Numbered from the stretch's first letter, positions 29,822 to 40,063 are shown. The stretch: DNA of 40,063 bases from Nannocystaceae bacterium (GCA_019694555.1 JAIBBS010000064.1:1-40063), one strand, 5' to 3'. The notes: a model not told the origin generated them from the sequence alone. Numbers and translations are program-made.

Positions 29822-31162
29822 TCACGAACCGCCGCCGAGCGGGAAGTGCCGCAGCGCCGCGAGCTCGCGCGTGAGCTCGGCGCGGAAATCGGGGTGCGCC
29901 ACCGAGATGAGCGCCTCGCCGCGCTCGCGCAGGGTCAGGCCGTGCAGGTCGACCGCGCCCCACTCGGTCACGACCCAGTGCACGTGACCGCGGGTGGTCA
30001 CGACGCCGGCGCCGGGCTGCAGCGCGAGCGCGATGCGAGAGCGCTGCCCACCCTTGGCCGTCGACGGCAGCGCGATCACGGCGCGGCCGCCGGGCGAGCG
30101 CGCGGCGGCGTGCATGAAATCCATCTGGCCGCCGATGCCCGAGAAGATGCGGTGGCCGATGCTGTCGGCGCAGACCTGGCCGGTCAGATCGATCTCGAGC
30201 GCGGAGTTGATCGCGACCACGCGCTCGTTCTTGCCGATGAGGTTGACGTCGTTGGTGCGATCGCAGCCGTGGAACTCGACCAGGGGATTGTCGTCGACGA
30301 AGTCGTAGAGCGCGCGCGAGCCCGAGACGAAGCTGGTGACGATGCGGCCGGGGTGGACCTTCTTGAAGCGGTTGGTCACGACCCCCGCGGCGACCAGCGG
30401 GATGAGCCCGTCGGAGAACATCTCGGTGTGCACGCCCAGCTCGTGCTTGTCGAACAGGCGCGCGAGCACGGCGTCGGGGATCGCACCGATGCCCATCTGC
30501 AGGGTCGAGCGATCGTCGATGAGTCGCGCGACCTGCTCGCCGATGCGGCGCTCGACCTCGTCGGGCTGGCTCGGCGGGTGCTCGGGCAGCGGGCGGTCGC
30601 TGCGGCACCACGCGGTCACGCGCGACAGCGGCACCATCGCGTTGCCGTGGGTGCGCGGCATCCGTTCGTTGATCTCGGCGATCACGATCGGTGCCGCATC
30701 GACGGCCGCGCGCGCGGCATCCACCGAGGTGCCCAGCGTGCACATGCCGTGGCGGTCGGGCGGCGACAGCTGGACCAACGCGACGTCCAGCGGCACGCGA
30801 CCCGAGCGGAACAGCTCCGGGATGTCGCTGAGGAAGATCGGCATGAAGTCGGCGCGGCCGGCCGCGACCGGCTCGCGCAGCGCGGCACCGGTGAACAGCG
30901 AGATCGATCGCAGCCGCGCGGCCACGTCGGGCGCCGTGAAGGGCAGCTCGCCCTCGAGGTGCAGGTGGTACAGCCGCAGGCCCTCGAGCGCGGGTCGAGC
31001 CGCGAGCGCCTGCAGCAGCGGGGTCGGCGTCGCGGCCGCGCCGTGCACGAACAGGCGCATGCCGCTGCGCACCGCTGCGAGCGCATCGTGGGCACTGACG
31101 GCGGACTCGCGCCACCGCGCGGGGTCGTGGACCGGAGATCGTGCGAGGTCGGACGGGGTCAT
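29822..31162 (-). CDS. Acetyl-CoA hydrolase/transferase family (class I CoA-transferase)
   Basis: 446 aa, full length for the family (4-hydroxybutyrate or butyrate:acetate CoA-transferases, Cat1/AbfT type). Family segments in order: VQLSPPDRHGMCTLGTSVD, LQMGIGAIPDAVL, GVHTEMFSDGLIPL (E247 is the likely catalytic Glu that forms the CoA thioester), VAINSALEIDLTGQV, IGGQMDFMHAAARSPGG, and TTRGHVHWVVTEWGAVDLHG. It moves CoA between short-chain acids; substrates cannot be fixed. It leads an operon with two PH-domain membrane genes, an unusual pairing. Confidence 0.93.
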   Translation of the reverse strand: MTPSDLARSPVHDPARWRESAVSAHDALAAVRSGMRLFVHGAAATPTPLLQALAARPALEGLRLYHLHLEGELPFTAPDVAARLRSISLFTGAALREPVAAGRADFMPIFLSDIPELFRSGRVPLDVALVQLSPPDRHGMCTLGTSVDAARAAVDAAPIVIAEINERMPRTHGNAMVPLSRVTAWCRSDRPLPEHPPSQPDEVERRIGEQVARLIDDRSTLQMGIGAIPDAVLARLFDKHELGVHTEMFSDGLIPLVAAGVVTNRFKKVHPGRIVTSFVSGSRALYDFVDDNPLVEFHGCDRTNDVNLIGKNERVVAINSALEIDLTGQVCADSIGHRIFSGIGGQMDFMHAAARSPGGRAVIALPSTAKGGQRSRIALALQPGAGVVTTRGHVHWVVTEWGAVDLHGLTLRERGEALISVAHPDFRAELTRELAALRHFPLGGGS

Positions 31163-31187
31163 CGTGCGGGGCGCGGGGGCGCGCCGC

Positions 31188-34022
31188 TCAGTCTACCGCG
31201 GTGCCGTCGAAGTACGTGCGCGCCTTGGCGGCCGCGTCGTTGCCGACGGTCGAGCCCAGCGCGCGGCCCTGGTAGTCGTCGGCAAAGATGTGGATGCCGC
31301 CGTAGACGCGCGACTGCCCGGCCTGGTCGGCGGCGTCGTAGTAGCTGGCCCACTGCAGTACCACGTCGACGCTGGGGCCGTCCTCGAACACGAGGTGCTC
31401 GTGCGCCTTCGCGGTGAAGCTGCCCAGGCCGCCGGGGAAGAACTCGCTGCCGGTGTATGCGGTCAGCACCTCCGCGGCCGCGCGGCTGAAGGTGCTGTGG
31501 CCCGAGATCAGGCCCGGGAACGCGGGCGTGACGAAGGTGCGGCGCTGGTACGGGAACCAGTCGACCGCGCGCATCCAGCCCAGCCCGCCGACCTCGTTGG
31601 CGCGATCACCCGGTTCGCCGAGCCACGTGTACACCGCGACCTGGCCCTTCCACCAGCGAAGGTGGTGGTGACGCTCGCCCGGTCGCGTGGTCTCGTCGGT
31701 GATGAGCTCGATGACGCCGGGCACCAGCGGCAGCCCCTGCGGCGAGTACGACGGCAGCGCCGGATCGCTCGACTGGCCCTTGCCCGCCATCCACCGGATC
31801 AGCGTGATCGGCCGCGAGGTCGTGTACGCGCGCTTGATGCCCCACGCCGTGATCGCGGCGTCGTGCACCGCGCCGTTGATCGCGAAGTACAGCTGCACGT
31901 CCCACTGCAGGCGATCGATCGGCATGCCCTCGCCCCAGGCCGCGAGCGGGCTGTCGCCCAGCGCATCCGAGACGGAGTTGGCGAGCGTGTTCCAGTGGCC
32001 CGGCGGCGTCTCCGACTTGGGGCCGTCGGCCCAGAACTCGGCCAACACGCGCGCGAAGTCCCCTCTGGGCACGATGTTGGCGGCGTAGGGTTCGCCGGTC
32101 ACGGGGTTGAGCGTGTGGCCGGTGCCGTCGTTGGTGCCCAGCGGGTTGTTGCCGTACGCGCCCGGCGAGATGTCGATCGCGGTGCCGTCGGTGTGATCGA
32201 GCGCGGCGGTCTTGGTCAGCACGTCGACGACCCAGTCGACCATCTCCGGCTGCGACACCGAAGGCACGACGTCGACCTCGTGGTGCACGCCGTCGCCGTC
32301 GTCGTCGGGCGGCAGCGCGAACGCGGCGACGTGCCCCCAGTTGGGTCCGATGTACTTCTGCAGGCCTGCGTCGACGACGATGCCGTTTTGCGTCTCGGCC
32401 CGCGCGAGGTTGAGCTCCTGCCATCGGTCGGGCTCGGTCGCGGCGGTGCCGGGCCGATCGACCGTCAGCGGTGGGTTGACCGCGGCGTAGCCGGTGGTGT
32501 CGGCGTACATGTTGGCCTCGTTCGCGCCGTCGTCGAGCGTCGCGGCGATGACCGCGGCGCCGATGCGATTGCCGACCGCGATCGGGTCGTCGCCGTCGGT
32601 GTGGGTGTCCTCGGGGTCGAGCCCGAGCACGCCCATGAACGCGTCGTAGCAGGCCAGCGAGGTCGGGCCGCCGTTGGCCATGGCGTAGCGCTGCACCAGC
32701 ACGCGGTACACCGCGTACGAGATCGCGGCCTCGCGCGCGCCCGCGACGTCGTCGGTGGTGCTGCGCTCGGTGTAGTAGTACCCGTCCGCGACCGCGTCGT
32801 ACGTCGCCCACGCGTCGTACATCGCTGCGGAGGTATGAAAGAGGTTGCGCGCGTGCACGCCGGGCTTGGGCACGTCGCGGCGGATCGAGTCGAGCAACAG
32901 CTCGTTCCAGCGCCGCGCGATGCTGCCGTCGGGCACGATGTCGATGCGGTCGTCGGGGCAGACCGGCTCCGGCGGCGGATCGGGCTGCAGCGCCACGATC
33001 GCGCCGGCCTCGGCGCCGCGGTGGAACAGCACCCCGTGATCGAGCGCGGGCGTGAGCACGCCGCCGCCGACGGTCCACAGGCCGTGTTCGGGATCGACCC
33101 ACAACGCGTGCAGCGACTCGGGCTTGGGCTCGAGCCCGGTCGAGATCGTCTCCCAGTCGTGGCCGCGACGGCGACGCAGCACCGTGCCGCGCGCGCCGGA
33201 GGTCCACACCGTGCCATCGGGCTCGACGTGCACGCCCTGCAGCAGCGGCGCCTGCTCGGGGCCGATCGCGTGGCCCTCGCCGTCGAGCACCACACCGAAC
33301 TCACCGCCGCCGACCACCGCGACGCTGTCGCGGTTGCCGTGCACGGTGAACAGCAGCGCGTCGGTCTCGGTCGGGATCACCGACCACGCGGTGCCGTCGT
33401 AGTGCAGCATCAAGCCGTGACCGCCGACGGCGTAGATGTCGTCGGCCGCGCGGCCCCAGACCTTGAACAGGCCCGGCAGCTCGCCGCCGCCGTCGAGCGG
33501 CGTGTCGTCGGGCAGCGGCACCTCGGTCCACGCGGTGCCGTCGAAGTGCCACAGAAAGCCGTAGCGTCCGGCTTGGCCACCCACGGCCCACACGTCGTCG
33601 GGCGCGGCGCCCCACACACCATAGACGGTGTGGCTCGCGCGACCGGGCGTCGCCTGCCGCACGAACGTGGTGCCGTCGTAGCGCAGGATCGTGGCCTCGG
33701 CGCCGGCGACGAAGACGTTGTCGGCATCGAGCGCGAACACCCACCACAGATCGTGCAGCTGACCGCTGTCGATCCGCGTCCACGCGCTGCCGTCGAAGTG
33801 GGCGATCACGCCGCCCTTGCCGGCATCTGCACCCACGACCCAGACGTCGTCGCTGGCAGTGCCGCTGACGCCGAGCAATGCGATCTCGAGCTCCGAGCCG
33901 ATGACGCGCCAGGTCTCGTCGATCGGCTCGGTCTGCTCGTGATGGCACGCCGCCGCGAGCGCCAACATCGTGATCAACCCGTGGGCGCGCGCCCAACTGC
34001 TCCAACCCTGCGTGAAAGCCAC
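31188..34022 (-). CDS. Lipoprotein fusing a beta-propeller to a vanadium-dependent haloperoxidase-like domain
   Basis: 944 aa from a GTG at 34022. A signal (SSWARAHGLITMLALAAAC) ends in lipobox AAAC. Residues about 40-390 form a propeller with repeated DDVWVVGAD, DDVWAVGGQ, DDIYAVGG units. The C-terminal part has all three PAP2/vanadium-haloperoxidase motifs: KX6RP (K730, R737-P738), SGH (840-842) and SRX5HX3D (S904-R905, H911, D915); the last His would bind vanadate. It should oxidise halide with peroxide or act as a phosphatase of the same fold. The start is set by the signal peptide, with CAAGCT 6 nt upstream. Residue numbers are approximate. Confidence 0.87.
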   Translation of the reverse strand: MAFTQGWSSWARAHGLITMLALAAACHHEQTEPIDETWRVIGSELEIALLGVSGTASDDVWVVGADAGKGGVIAHFDGSAWTRIDSGQLHDLWWVFALDADNVFVAGAEATILRYDGTTFVRQATPGRASHTVYGVWGAAPDDVWAVGGQAGRYGFLWHFDGTAWTEVPLPDDTPLDGGGELPGLFKVWGRAADDIYAVGGHGLMLHYDGTAWSVIPTETDALLFTVHGNRDSVAVVGGGEFGVVLDGEGHAIGPEQAPLLQGVHVEPDGTVWTSGARGTVLRRRRGHDWETISTGLEPKPESLHALWVDPEHGLWTVGGGVLTPALDHGVLFHRGAEAGAIVALQPDPPPEPVCPDDRIDIVPDGSIARRWNELLLDSIRRDVPKPGVHARNLFHTSAAMYDAWATYDAVADGYYYTERSTTDDVAGAREAAISYAVYRVLVQRYAMANGGPTSLACYDAFMGVLGLDPEDTHTDGDDPIAVGNRIGAAVIAATLDDGANEANMYADTTGYAAVNPPLTVDRPGTAATEPDRWQELNLARAETQNGIVVDAGLQKYIGPNWGHVAAFALPPDDDGDGVHHEVDVVPSVSQPEMVDWVVDVLTKTAALDHTDGTAIDISPGAYGNNPLGTNDGTGHTLNPVTGEPYAANIVPRGDFARVLAEFWADGPKSETPPGHWNTLANSVSDALGDSPLAAWGEGMPIDRLQWDVQLYFAINGAVHDAAITAWGIKRAYTTSRPITLIRWMAGKGQSSDPALPSYSPQGLPLVPGVIELITDETTRPGERHHHLRWWKGQVAVYTWLGEPGDRANEVGGLGWMRAVDWFPYQRRTFVTPAFPGLISGHSTFSRAAAEVLTAYTGSEFFPGGLGSFTAKAHEHLVFEDGPSVDVVLQWASYYDAADQAGQSRVYGGIHIFADDYQGRALGSTVGNDAAAKARTYFDGTAVD

Positions 34023-34258
34023 GGCGCAAGCTTGCACGCGCGCCGACCCGTGCGCCAGTGGGCCGTGCCGCGGCCTGCTGCGCAATGTCAGCGCAGCGCG
34101 ACGACGGCGCGACGGCGGTGGATCCGGGGCTGGTGCCCTTGCGCTTTGCAAGTCGGCGGCGGTCGCGGTCCTTCGTCGCGCACGACGCCAGCGCGTGCGT
34201 CCCCTCGCGCGACGGCGGGGATCTGCTGGCATGCGCGTTGCTCGTGGCGGCAGCACCG

Positions 34259-35875
34259 ATGTCCGCACTCGCGCTGCTGCTCCGTGTCGCCGTGCTCATG
34301 CCCACCGACCTCGTCCCGGCTGCGCCGAGCGAGCCTGCGCCGAGCGAGCCTGCGCCGGGCGAGCCTGCGCCGAGCGAGCCTGCGCCGGGCGAGCCTGCAC
34401 CGAGCGAGCCTGCGCCGAGCGAGCCTGCGCCGGGCGAGCCTGCGCCGAGCGAGCCTGGCGCGGCGTCGTCGGACGATGCGACCGCGGCGACGCGCGGCGA
34501 CGCGGTCGCGCCGTCGCCCGACGCGATCGATCGCCGCGTCGATGCACGCCTGCGCGCGCTGGGGCTGCTCGACGAACGCGGGCGGTGGGTGCCGCCGACG
34601 CCGCCGCGGCCTGCGATCGATCCGCGCTTCGCACCGCGGCGAGAGGCCTTCGCATGGGCCGACGTCTCGTGGGCGCCCGCGAGCTACGCCCCGGTCGAGA
34701 CGCCGCTGAAGTGGGGCCCGTTCACCGGCGAACTCCGGCTCGACGCGGCGTACCACGTGTCGCTCGCGGACCCGAAGGACAACACGATCTCCGGCTCGTC
34801 CGAGGTGTTCCGCCACAACGAGCTGCAGCTGACGCAGATCGGCTTCGGCGGCAACTTCTTCTACCGCAACGTGCACGCACGGCTGATGACGCAGTTCGGC
34901 ATGTACTCGGTCACGACGCCGCGCAACGACGCGAGCCATGCCCGCGGCAACTGGCGCATCGAGGACGCGTACCGCTACCTGTCCGAGGCCTACGCCGGCT
35001 ACCACATCCCGGTGCTGTACGGACTCAACGTCCAGGCCGGCATCTTCATGTCCTACGTCGGCCTGTGGAGCTACTACAACTTCGACAACTGGACCTACCA
35101 GCCGTCGTACGTGTCGTCGAACACGCCGTGGTTCTTCAACGGCGTGCGCATCCAGTTCTTCCCCACCAAGACGCTCAAGCTCGAGCCGTGGATCGTCAAC
35201 GGCTGGCAGGCCTACGCCAAGTTCTCCGACGGTCCCGGCTTCGGCGGACAGGTGCTGTGGCGTCCGACCGAGTGGCTCACGATCCTGGGCAACCAGTACT
35301 ACGGCACCGACACCTTCGGCGTGCCCGGCCGCCGGCGCGTGCACACCGACGACAGCATCATGATCCGCACCTTCGATCGACCCGGTCGCGGTGTCAGCCG
35401 CGGCGCGGTCTCGCTGACGCTCGATGCCGGCTGCGAGTGGCGCGGCGGCGTCGCGTGCAAGGGCCAGTACTTCGCCGGCTTCATGGCCTATCACCGGCTG
35501 TGGTTGTGGCGCAACCGACTCGGCCTCACCGTCGGCGGCGGTGCCATCACCAACCCCGGGCGCTACCTCGTGCTGCTGCCGCCGATCAACGGTGCGACCG
35601 CGGCCTCGGGCACGCCGTACTTCACCGCGGCGCCGGGCAATCGCTACTGGGCGTGGGATCTGCAGACCACCTTCGACTGGATGATCAATCGCCACCTGAC
35701 GCTGCGCGCCGAGTTCACCACGCGCCACGCGAGCGTGCCGTACTTCAGCGGCCACGGCGGCGTCACCCCGCCGGGCGGCAATCAGGGCCCGCCGGGCTCG
35801 GTGGTGCCGGGCTGGCGCCCCGATCTCGTGCGCGACGAGAATCGCTTCACGCTGGCGTGGATGCTGCGCTACTGA
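34259..35875 (+). CDS. Outer-membrane beta-barrel protein (Bbp2/OmpL-like porin) with Pro-rich N-terminal repeat
   Basis: About 538 aa. After a hydrophobic N-terminus and nine A-P-[S/G]-E-P pentapeptides comes a short charged helix (IDRRVDARLRALGLLDERGRW), then a barrel of alternating aromatic strands: GELRLDAAYHVSLAD, GGNFFYRNVHARLMTQFGMYSV, QAGIFMSYVGLWSYYNFDNWTYQP, RIQFFPTKTLKLEPWIVNGWQAYAKF, HLTLRAEFTTRHASVPYF. The last residue is Tyr (FTLAWMLRY), the usual outer-membrane barrel end. It resembles the Bbp2 porin family. The start is uncertain: the ATG at 34259 lacks a basic n-region, and upstream starts are possible. Confidence 0.8.
   Translation: MSALALLLRVAVLMPTDLVPAAPSEPAPSEPAPGEPAPSEPAPGEPAPSEPAPSEPAPGEPAPSEPGAASSDDATAATRGDAVAPSPDAIDRRVDARLRALGLLDERGRWVPPTPPRPAIDPRFAPRREAFAWADVSWAPASYAPVETPLKWGPFTGELRLDAAYHVSLADPKDNTISGSSEVFRHNELQLTQIGFGGNFFYRNVHARLMTQFGMYSVTTPRNDASHARGNWRIEDAYRYLSEAYAGYHIPVLYGLNVQAGIFMSYVGLWSYYNFDNWTYQPSYVSSNTPWFFNGVRIQFFPTKTLKLEPWIVNGWQAYAKFSDGPGFGGQVLWRPTEWLTILGNQYYGTDTFGVPGRRRVHTDDSIMIRTFDRPGRGVSRGAVSLTLDAGCEWRGGVACKGQYFAGFMAYHRLWLWRNRLGLTVGGGAITNPGRYLVLLPPINGATAASGTPYFTAAPGNRYWAWDLQTTFDWMINRHLTLRAEFTTRHASVPYFSGHGGVTPPGGNQGPPGSVVPGWRPDLVRDENRFTLAWMLRY
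34322..34456 (+). repeat. Nine tandem 15-bp repeats encoding APSEP/APGEP
   Basis: The unit GCGCCGAGCGAGCCT and its G-variant are repeated nine times without interruption inside the porin gene. The peptide is a Pro-rich, acidic, probably extended spacer between the membrane export signal and the barrel. Copy number is likely to vary by slippage. Confidence 0.97.
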
Positions 35876-35888
35876 GGCTGGCCGCGGT

Positions 35889-37211
35889 TCACTGCACGTC
35901 GATGGTGTAGCTCGCGTTCTGTTGCGCGGTCACGAACACGAACGCGTCGTCCTGCGCGTCCAGCTCGAGCGTCGCACCGCCGACCGGATCGATCACGACG
36001 ATGTCGTCGGCGATGCGGAAGGCGCGGGCGGCCACGCCGGTGCCACCGACGGTGACGTCGAGCGGGCCTGGGCCGACCAGGCGGTACACGTCGAAGCCGC
36101 CGGCGAACACGCCACCGCTGGCGCCGTCGCCGGCCGCGAGATCGCCCTCGCGACCGACCTCGCCGACGTCGAAGGCCTCGATGCCGTAGCCCAGCTCGGG
36201 GCGGTCGGCGATCATCGCGACGCCCATGTCGAGGAACACCGACCACGCGTCGGGCTCGCCCACGCTCGCCAGCGCCGCGTCGAGCCCGGCCCAGTCGTTG
36301 GCGGTCTCGGCCGTGATCGCGGTCATCAGCGCCGCGCCGCCGCGCTCGTACAGGTACGAGCCCCAGATCAGGCCCGCGCCGTAGTTGAACGAGCCGAAGT
36401 CCACGCCGCCCGGCCCCCAGTCCTGATCGGGATCGAGGCGGAAATCGTCGAGCCACTCGTCGTCGGTGAAGAAGCCGTTGGCGGTCATGGCCGCCTGCGC
36501 GAGGCTCTCGTCGACCCACGGCTCCTCGTCAGCGTCGTAGCCGTAGTGGATGATGTGGTAGCTCTCGTGCGCCGCGATCGACAGCGCGTCGTCGCCGTCG
36601 AGCGGCGTCAGCACCGTGCCATCGAGGTGCAGCTGCGGGTAGTCGCACCAGCCGCACAGATAGCCGTCGCCGCCGCCGTTGGTGTCGACCACGAAGATCG
36701 AGACCTTGCCGCCGGGCAGCTGTGCCGCGTCGAGCGAGCCGAACACCGCTTCGTCGTTGCGGATCACGCCCTGGCTGGGGTCGAACGCGCCCTCGGGCGT
36801 GAACAGCTCGTAGCGATGCATGAAGCCGTTGACCGCGGCCTGGTCGATGCCGTTTTCCCACAGCGTGTCGGCGACGATCACGAACGCGCGATCGCCCTCG
36901 GCGCGGCAGGTCGCGGGGACCTCGACGGTCTGGTGGGTCTGCCCGTCGTAGACCAGCGTGGTCGCGGGCATGCCCCAACACGGCGAGTCGGTGTAGTCGG
37001 GCAGCTCGCCGGTGGTGCCACCGGAGGACGAGCCGCTCGAGTCGGCGCCGCCGCTGCTGCTCGACTGCGGCGCGCCCGTGCTCGACGACTCGACGCTGCC
37101 CGAGGTGGTGCTGCCGCCGTCGCTGCCGCTCGACGACGATCCCTGAGAGCTCGGCGGGTCCTCACCACAGGCGAGCAGCGATCCGATCACGACGAGATGG
37201 CAACGGCGCAT
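35889..37211 (-). CDS. HExxH zinc metalloprotease-like lipoprotein
   Basis: 440 aa. Lipobox LLAC (Cys 15), then a Ser/Gly/Thr linker to about 70. The catalytic region is SIAAHESYHIIHYGYDADEEPWVDESLAQAAM: HESYH (215-219) supplies two Zn ligands and the Glu, and E235 in WVDESLA fits as third ligand, the gluzincin layout seen in hyicolysin-like (M30) peptidases. CWGMP, CGWCDYP and other Cys could form disulfides. A C-terminal beta domain (about 345-440) resembles a binding module. It should be a surface protease. Start: ATG with TACCAT 9 nt upstream. Confidence 0.83.
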   Translation of the reverse strand: MRRCHLVVIGSLLACGEDPPSSQGSSSSGSDGGSTTSGSVESSSTGAPQSSSSGGADSSGSSSGGTTGELPDYTDSPCWGMPATTLVYDGQTHQTVEVPATCRAEGDRAFVIVADTLWENGIDQAAVNGFMHRYELFTPEGAFDPSQGVIRNDEAVFGSLDAAQLPGGKVSIFVVDTNGGGDGYLCGWCDYPQLHLDGTVLTPLDGDDALSIAAHESYHIIHYGYDADEEPWVDESLAQAAMTANGFFTDDEWLDDFRLDPDQDWGPGGVDFGSFNYGAGLIWGSYLYERGGAALMTAITAETANDWAGLDAALASVGEPDAWSVFLDMGVAMIADRPELGYGIEAFDVGEVGREGDLAAGDGASGGVFAGGFDVYRLVGPGPLDVTVGGTGVAARAFRIADDIVVIDPVGGATLELDAQDDAFVFVTAQQNASYTIDVQ

Positions 37212-37220
37212 GTCCGGACG

Positions 37221-37226
37221 ATGGTA
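37221..37226 (-). promoter_or_regulatory. -10 element TACCAT for the metalloprotease gene
   Basis: On the minus strand TACCAT is followed by 9 nt and the ATG at 37211, with no ribosome binding site. Confidence 0.4.
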
Positions 37227-37313
37227 CGCCCCGGCGGCGCCGCGTGGCGACGGCGATGGTGCCGGCCGCGGTGGCGCAGCGCTTGCGCGTCCCCGCGGCG
37301 GCGCCCGTCGGCG

Positions 37314-37319
37314 TACACT
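37314..37319 (+). promoter_or_regulatory. -10 element TACACT, 6 nt before a lipoprotein gene
   Basis: TACACT, then GCCGCC, then the ATG at 37326. Another case of the tight leaderless spacing. Confidence 0.45.
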
Positions 37320-37325
37320 GCCGCC

Positions 37326-37979
37326 ATGCCTGCATCGTGCTCGCCGCTGCGCTGCCTCGCGTTGGTCCTCGCGCTCGTGCCCGGCTGCGAGCAGAAGGGG
37401 TCCACGAGCGGTTCGATCGCCAAGGCGCTCGAGACCCCGGCCAAGGGCGACGCCAAGGGCGACGCCAAGTCCGATGCGAAGGCCAAGGCCAAGCCCGCGC
37501 CCGATCCCAACGCGCCGCCGTGGACGCTGGCGCAGGTGAAGTCGGCGATCACCGCCGGCACCAAGCTCGCGTACGCGCGCAGCGGCACCGACGCCAAGGG
37601 CAAGAAGGTCGGCGGCACGCTGAGCTACGTGGTCGCGAAGATCGGTGACGACGGACCCGTGACCTCGTACACCATCGATCCCGATCCGGGGACCAACGCG
37701 GCGTCGTCCCAGCTCGCGACCGTGCCGTGGTCGAACCTCTCGCCGCTGTTCGCGATGGAGAAGCCCACCGTGACGGTCACCGGGCGCGAGTCGGTCACGG
37801 TGCCGGCCGGCACCTTCGAGTGCAGCCGCGCGCAGCTCGAGGATTTCTTCGGCAACAGCAAGACGGTGTGGATGATCGTCGAGCGGCCCGGGCTGTACGC
37901 GAAGGTCGAGGACCACGGCAACGCGCGGGACGACGCGGACAAGACCGAGATCGTGCTCGAGCTGACGGCGCTGCCCTAG
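37326..37979 (+). CDS. Small lipoprotein of unknown function
   Basis: 217 aa. Lipobox VPGC (Cys 21), then a Lys/Asp/Ala linker (KGDAKGDAKSDAKAKAK). The folded part (about 65-217) contains TKLAYARSGTDAKGKKVGGTLSYVV and RESVTVPAGTFECSRAQLEDFFGNSKTVWMIVERPGLYAKVE; the VPAGTFxC segment recurs in beta-rich exported proteins of the DUF3108/LolA-like sort. The function is unknown. The GIY-YIG gene begins 15 bases downstream and may be co-transcribed. Confidence 0.85.
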   Translation: MPASCSPLRCLALVLALVPGCEQKGSTSGSIAKALETPAKGDAKGDAKSDAKAKAKPAPDPNAPPWTLAQVKSAITAGTKLAYARSGTDAKGKKVGGTLSYVVAKIGDDGPVTSYTIDPDPGTNAASSQLATVPWSNLSPLFAMEKPTVTVTGRESVTVPAGTFECSRAQLEDFFGNSKTVWMIVERPGLYAKVEDHGNARDDADKTEIVLELTALP

Positions 37980-37994
37980 CGCGGGGTCACGCAC

Positions 37995-38261
37995 ATGGCG
38001 GACGCCGAAGCCGGCTGGAGCGTCTACGTGCTGCGCTCGCGCAGCAGCGGGCGCACGTACGTCGGCATCGCGCTCGACGTACGGCGGCGGCTCGCGCAGC
38101 ACAACGGCAAGCTGCCCGGCGGCGCGAAGTCGACCCGCGCCGGTCGGCCGTGGCGCGTGGGCAAGGTCTTCGGGCCCTACGACAGCCGCGGGCAGGCGCA
38201 GCGCGTCGAGGCCGCGGTGAAACGCCTCCGCGGGCCCGCCCGGCTGCGCTTTCGCGGCTGA
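37995..38261 (+). CDS. GIY-YIG domain protein (YhbQ/UPF0213-like)
   Basis: 88 aa, a single minimal GIY-YIG nuclease fold. SVYVLRSRSSGRTYVGIALDVRRRLAQHNGKL has the two Tyr-containing strands (VYVL and TYVGI) and the catalytic Arg-His region, and GGAKSTRAGRPWRVGKVFGPYDSRGQAQRVEAAVKRL follows with the usual Glu in the last helix. These small stand-alone proteins are predicted DNA endonucleases of unclear role. Length is normal. Confidence 0.92.
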   Translation: MADAEAGWSVYVLRSRSSGRTYVGIALDVRRRLAQHNGKLPGGAKSTRAGRPWRVGKVFGPYDSRGQAQRVEAAVKRLRGPARLRFRG

Positions 38262-38339
38262 CCCCGTCACAACCCCGAGGCTGTGGCATCCGTTGTGGAC
38301 ACGCGTGCGTCGTCGGGACGCCGCAGACTGGACTTTCCC

Positions 38340-40037
<1,698 letters not shown>

Positions 40038-40063
40038 CGCGGCTCAGGGCTCTTGCGCATCCG

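Noticed and set aside
34058..34258. N-terminal extension of the porin gene to an ATG at 34058
   Set aside because: The extra residues are Arg/Asp-rich with no signal peptide, and the region is the likely upstream region of the divergent haloperoxidase gene.
40044..40063. Possible C-terminus (...DAQEP then TGA) of a minus-strand gene entering from the right edge
   Set aside because: Only five codons are visible, too little to support a gene.

Overview
This window is very GC-rich DNA, densely and almost continuously coding on both strands. It looks like a chromosome segment of a myxobacterium (Myxococcota), most likely of the Nannocystaceae type. The pointers are two eukaryote-like Ser/Thr kinases (one with TPR-like repeats, one with a WD40-like propeller), many lipoproteins whose lipobox Cys is followed by long Ser/Gly/Asp-rich linkers, MopE-like metal-binding motifs, a Cys-rich protein with a MYXO-CTERM-like tail, and a sigma54-type two-component regulator. 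I see no rRNA, tRNA, CRISPR array, phage gene or insertion sequence, and no intergenic gap exceeds 300 bases. The taxon is an inference from gene style, not from a marker gene.

Layout. 0-6.2 kb: kinase with TPR-like repeats, a CcmE-like lipoprotein, a beta-helix lipoprotein and an unknown lipoprotein. 6.2-9.2 kb: a Mo-oxidoreductase/PepSY-TM pair, divergent from a queuosine-tRNA mannosyltransferase-like gene, then a truncated haemoglobin. 9.2-13 kb: alpha/beta-hydrolase lipoprotein, serC coupled to a SUFU-domain gene, and a MopE-motif lipoprotein. 13-19.3 kb: an exported HAD phosphatase plus phospholipase D operon, a membrane protein, and a histidine kinase/NtrC operon. 19.3-23.6 kb: a cysteine-free glutaredoxin-like protein, a Cys-rich protein, DUF4349 lipoprotein, TerB-like protein, TspO-like membrane protein and a leucine-dehydrogenase-type enzyme. 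23.6-28.4 kb: WD40 kinase and a propeller lipoprotein. 28.4-31.2 kb: CoA-transferase plus two bacterial PH-domain membrane proteins. 31.2-40 kb: vanadium-haloperoxidase-like lipoprotein, outer-membrane barrel, HExxH metalloprotease lipoprotein, small lipoprotein, GIY-YIG protein and a HEAT-repeat protein.

How the genes work together. Several small operons are clear from overlapping or closely spaced starts (Mo-oxidoreductase/PepSY-TM, serC/SUFU, HAD/PLD, HK/NtrC, CoA-transferase/PH/PH). The dominant theme is the cell envelope: about twelve of 33 genes encode predicted lipoproteins, and several others are membrane or outer-membrane proteins.

The two most interesting signals are not genes. First, a dispersed, structured repeat begins exactly at the stop codon of three unrelated lipoprotein genes, as if it were a mobile or functional 3'-UTR module. 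Second, many genes, mostly lipoprotein genes, have a TAnnnT -10 hexamer only 6-9 nt before the start codon and no ribosome binding site, which suggests widespread leaderless transcription.
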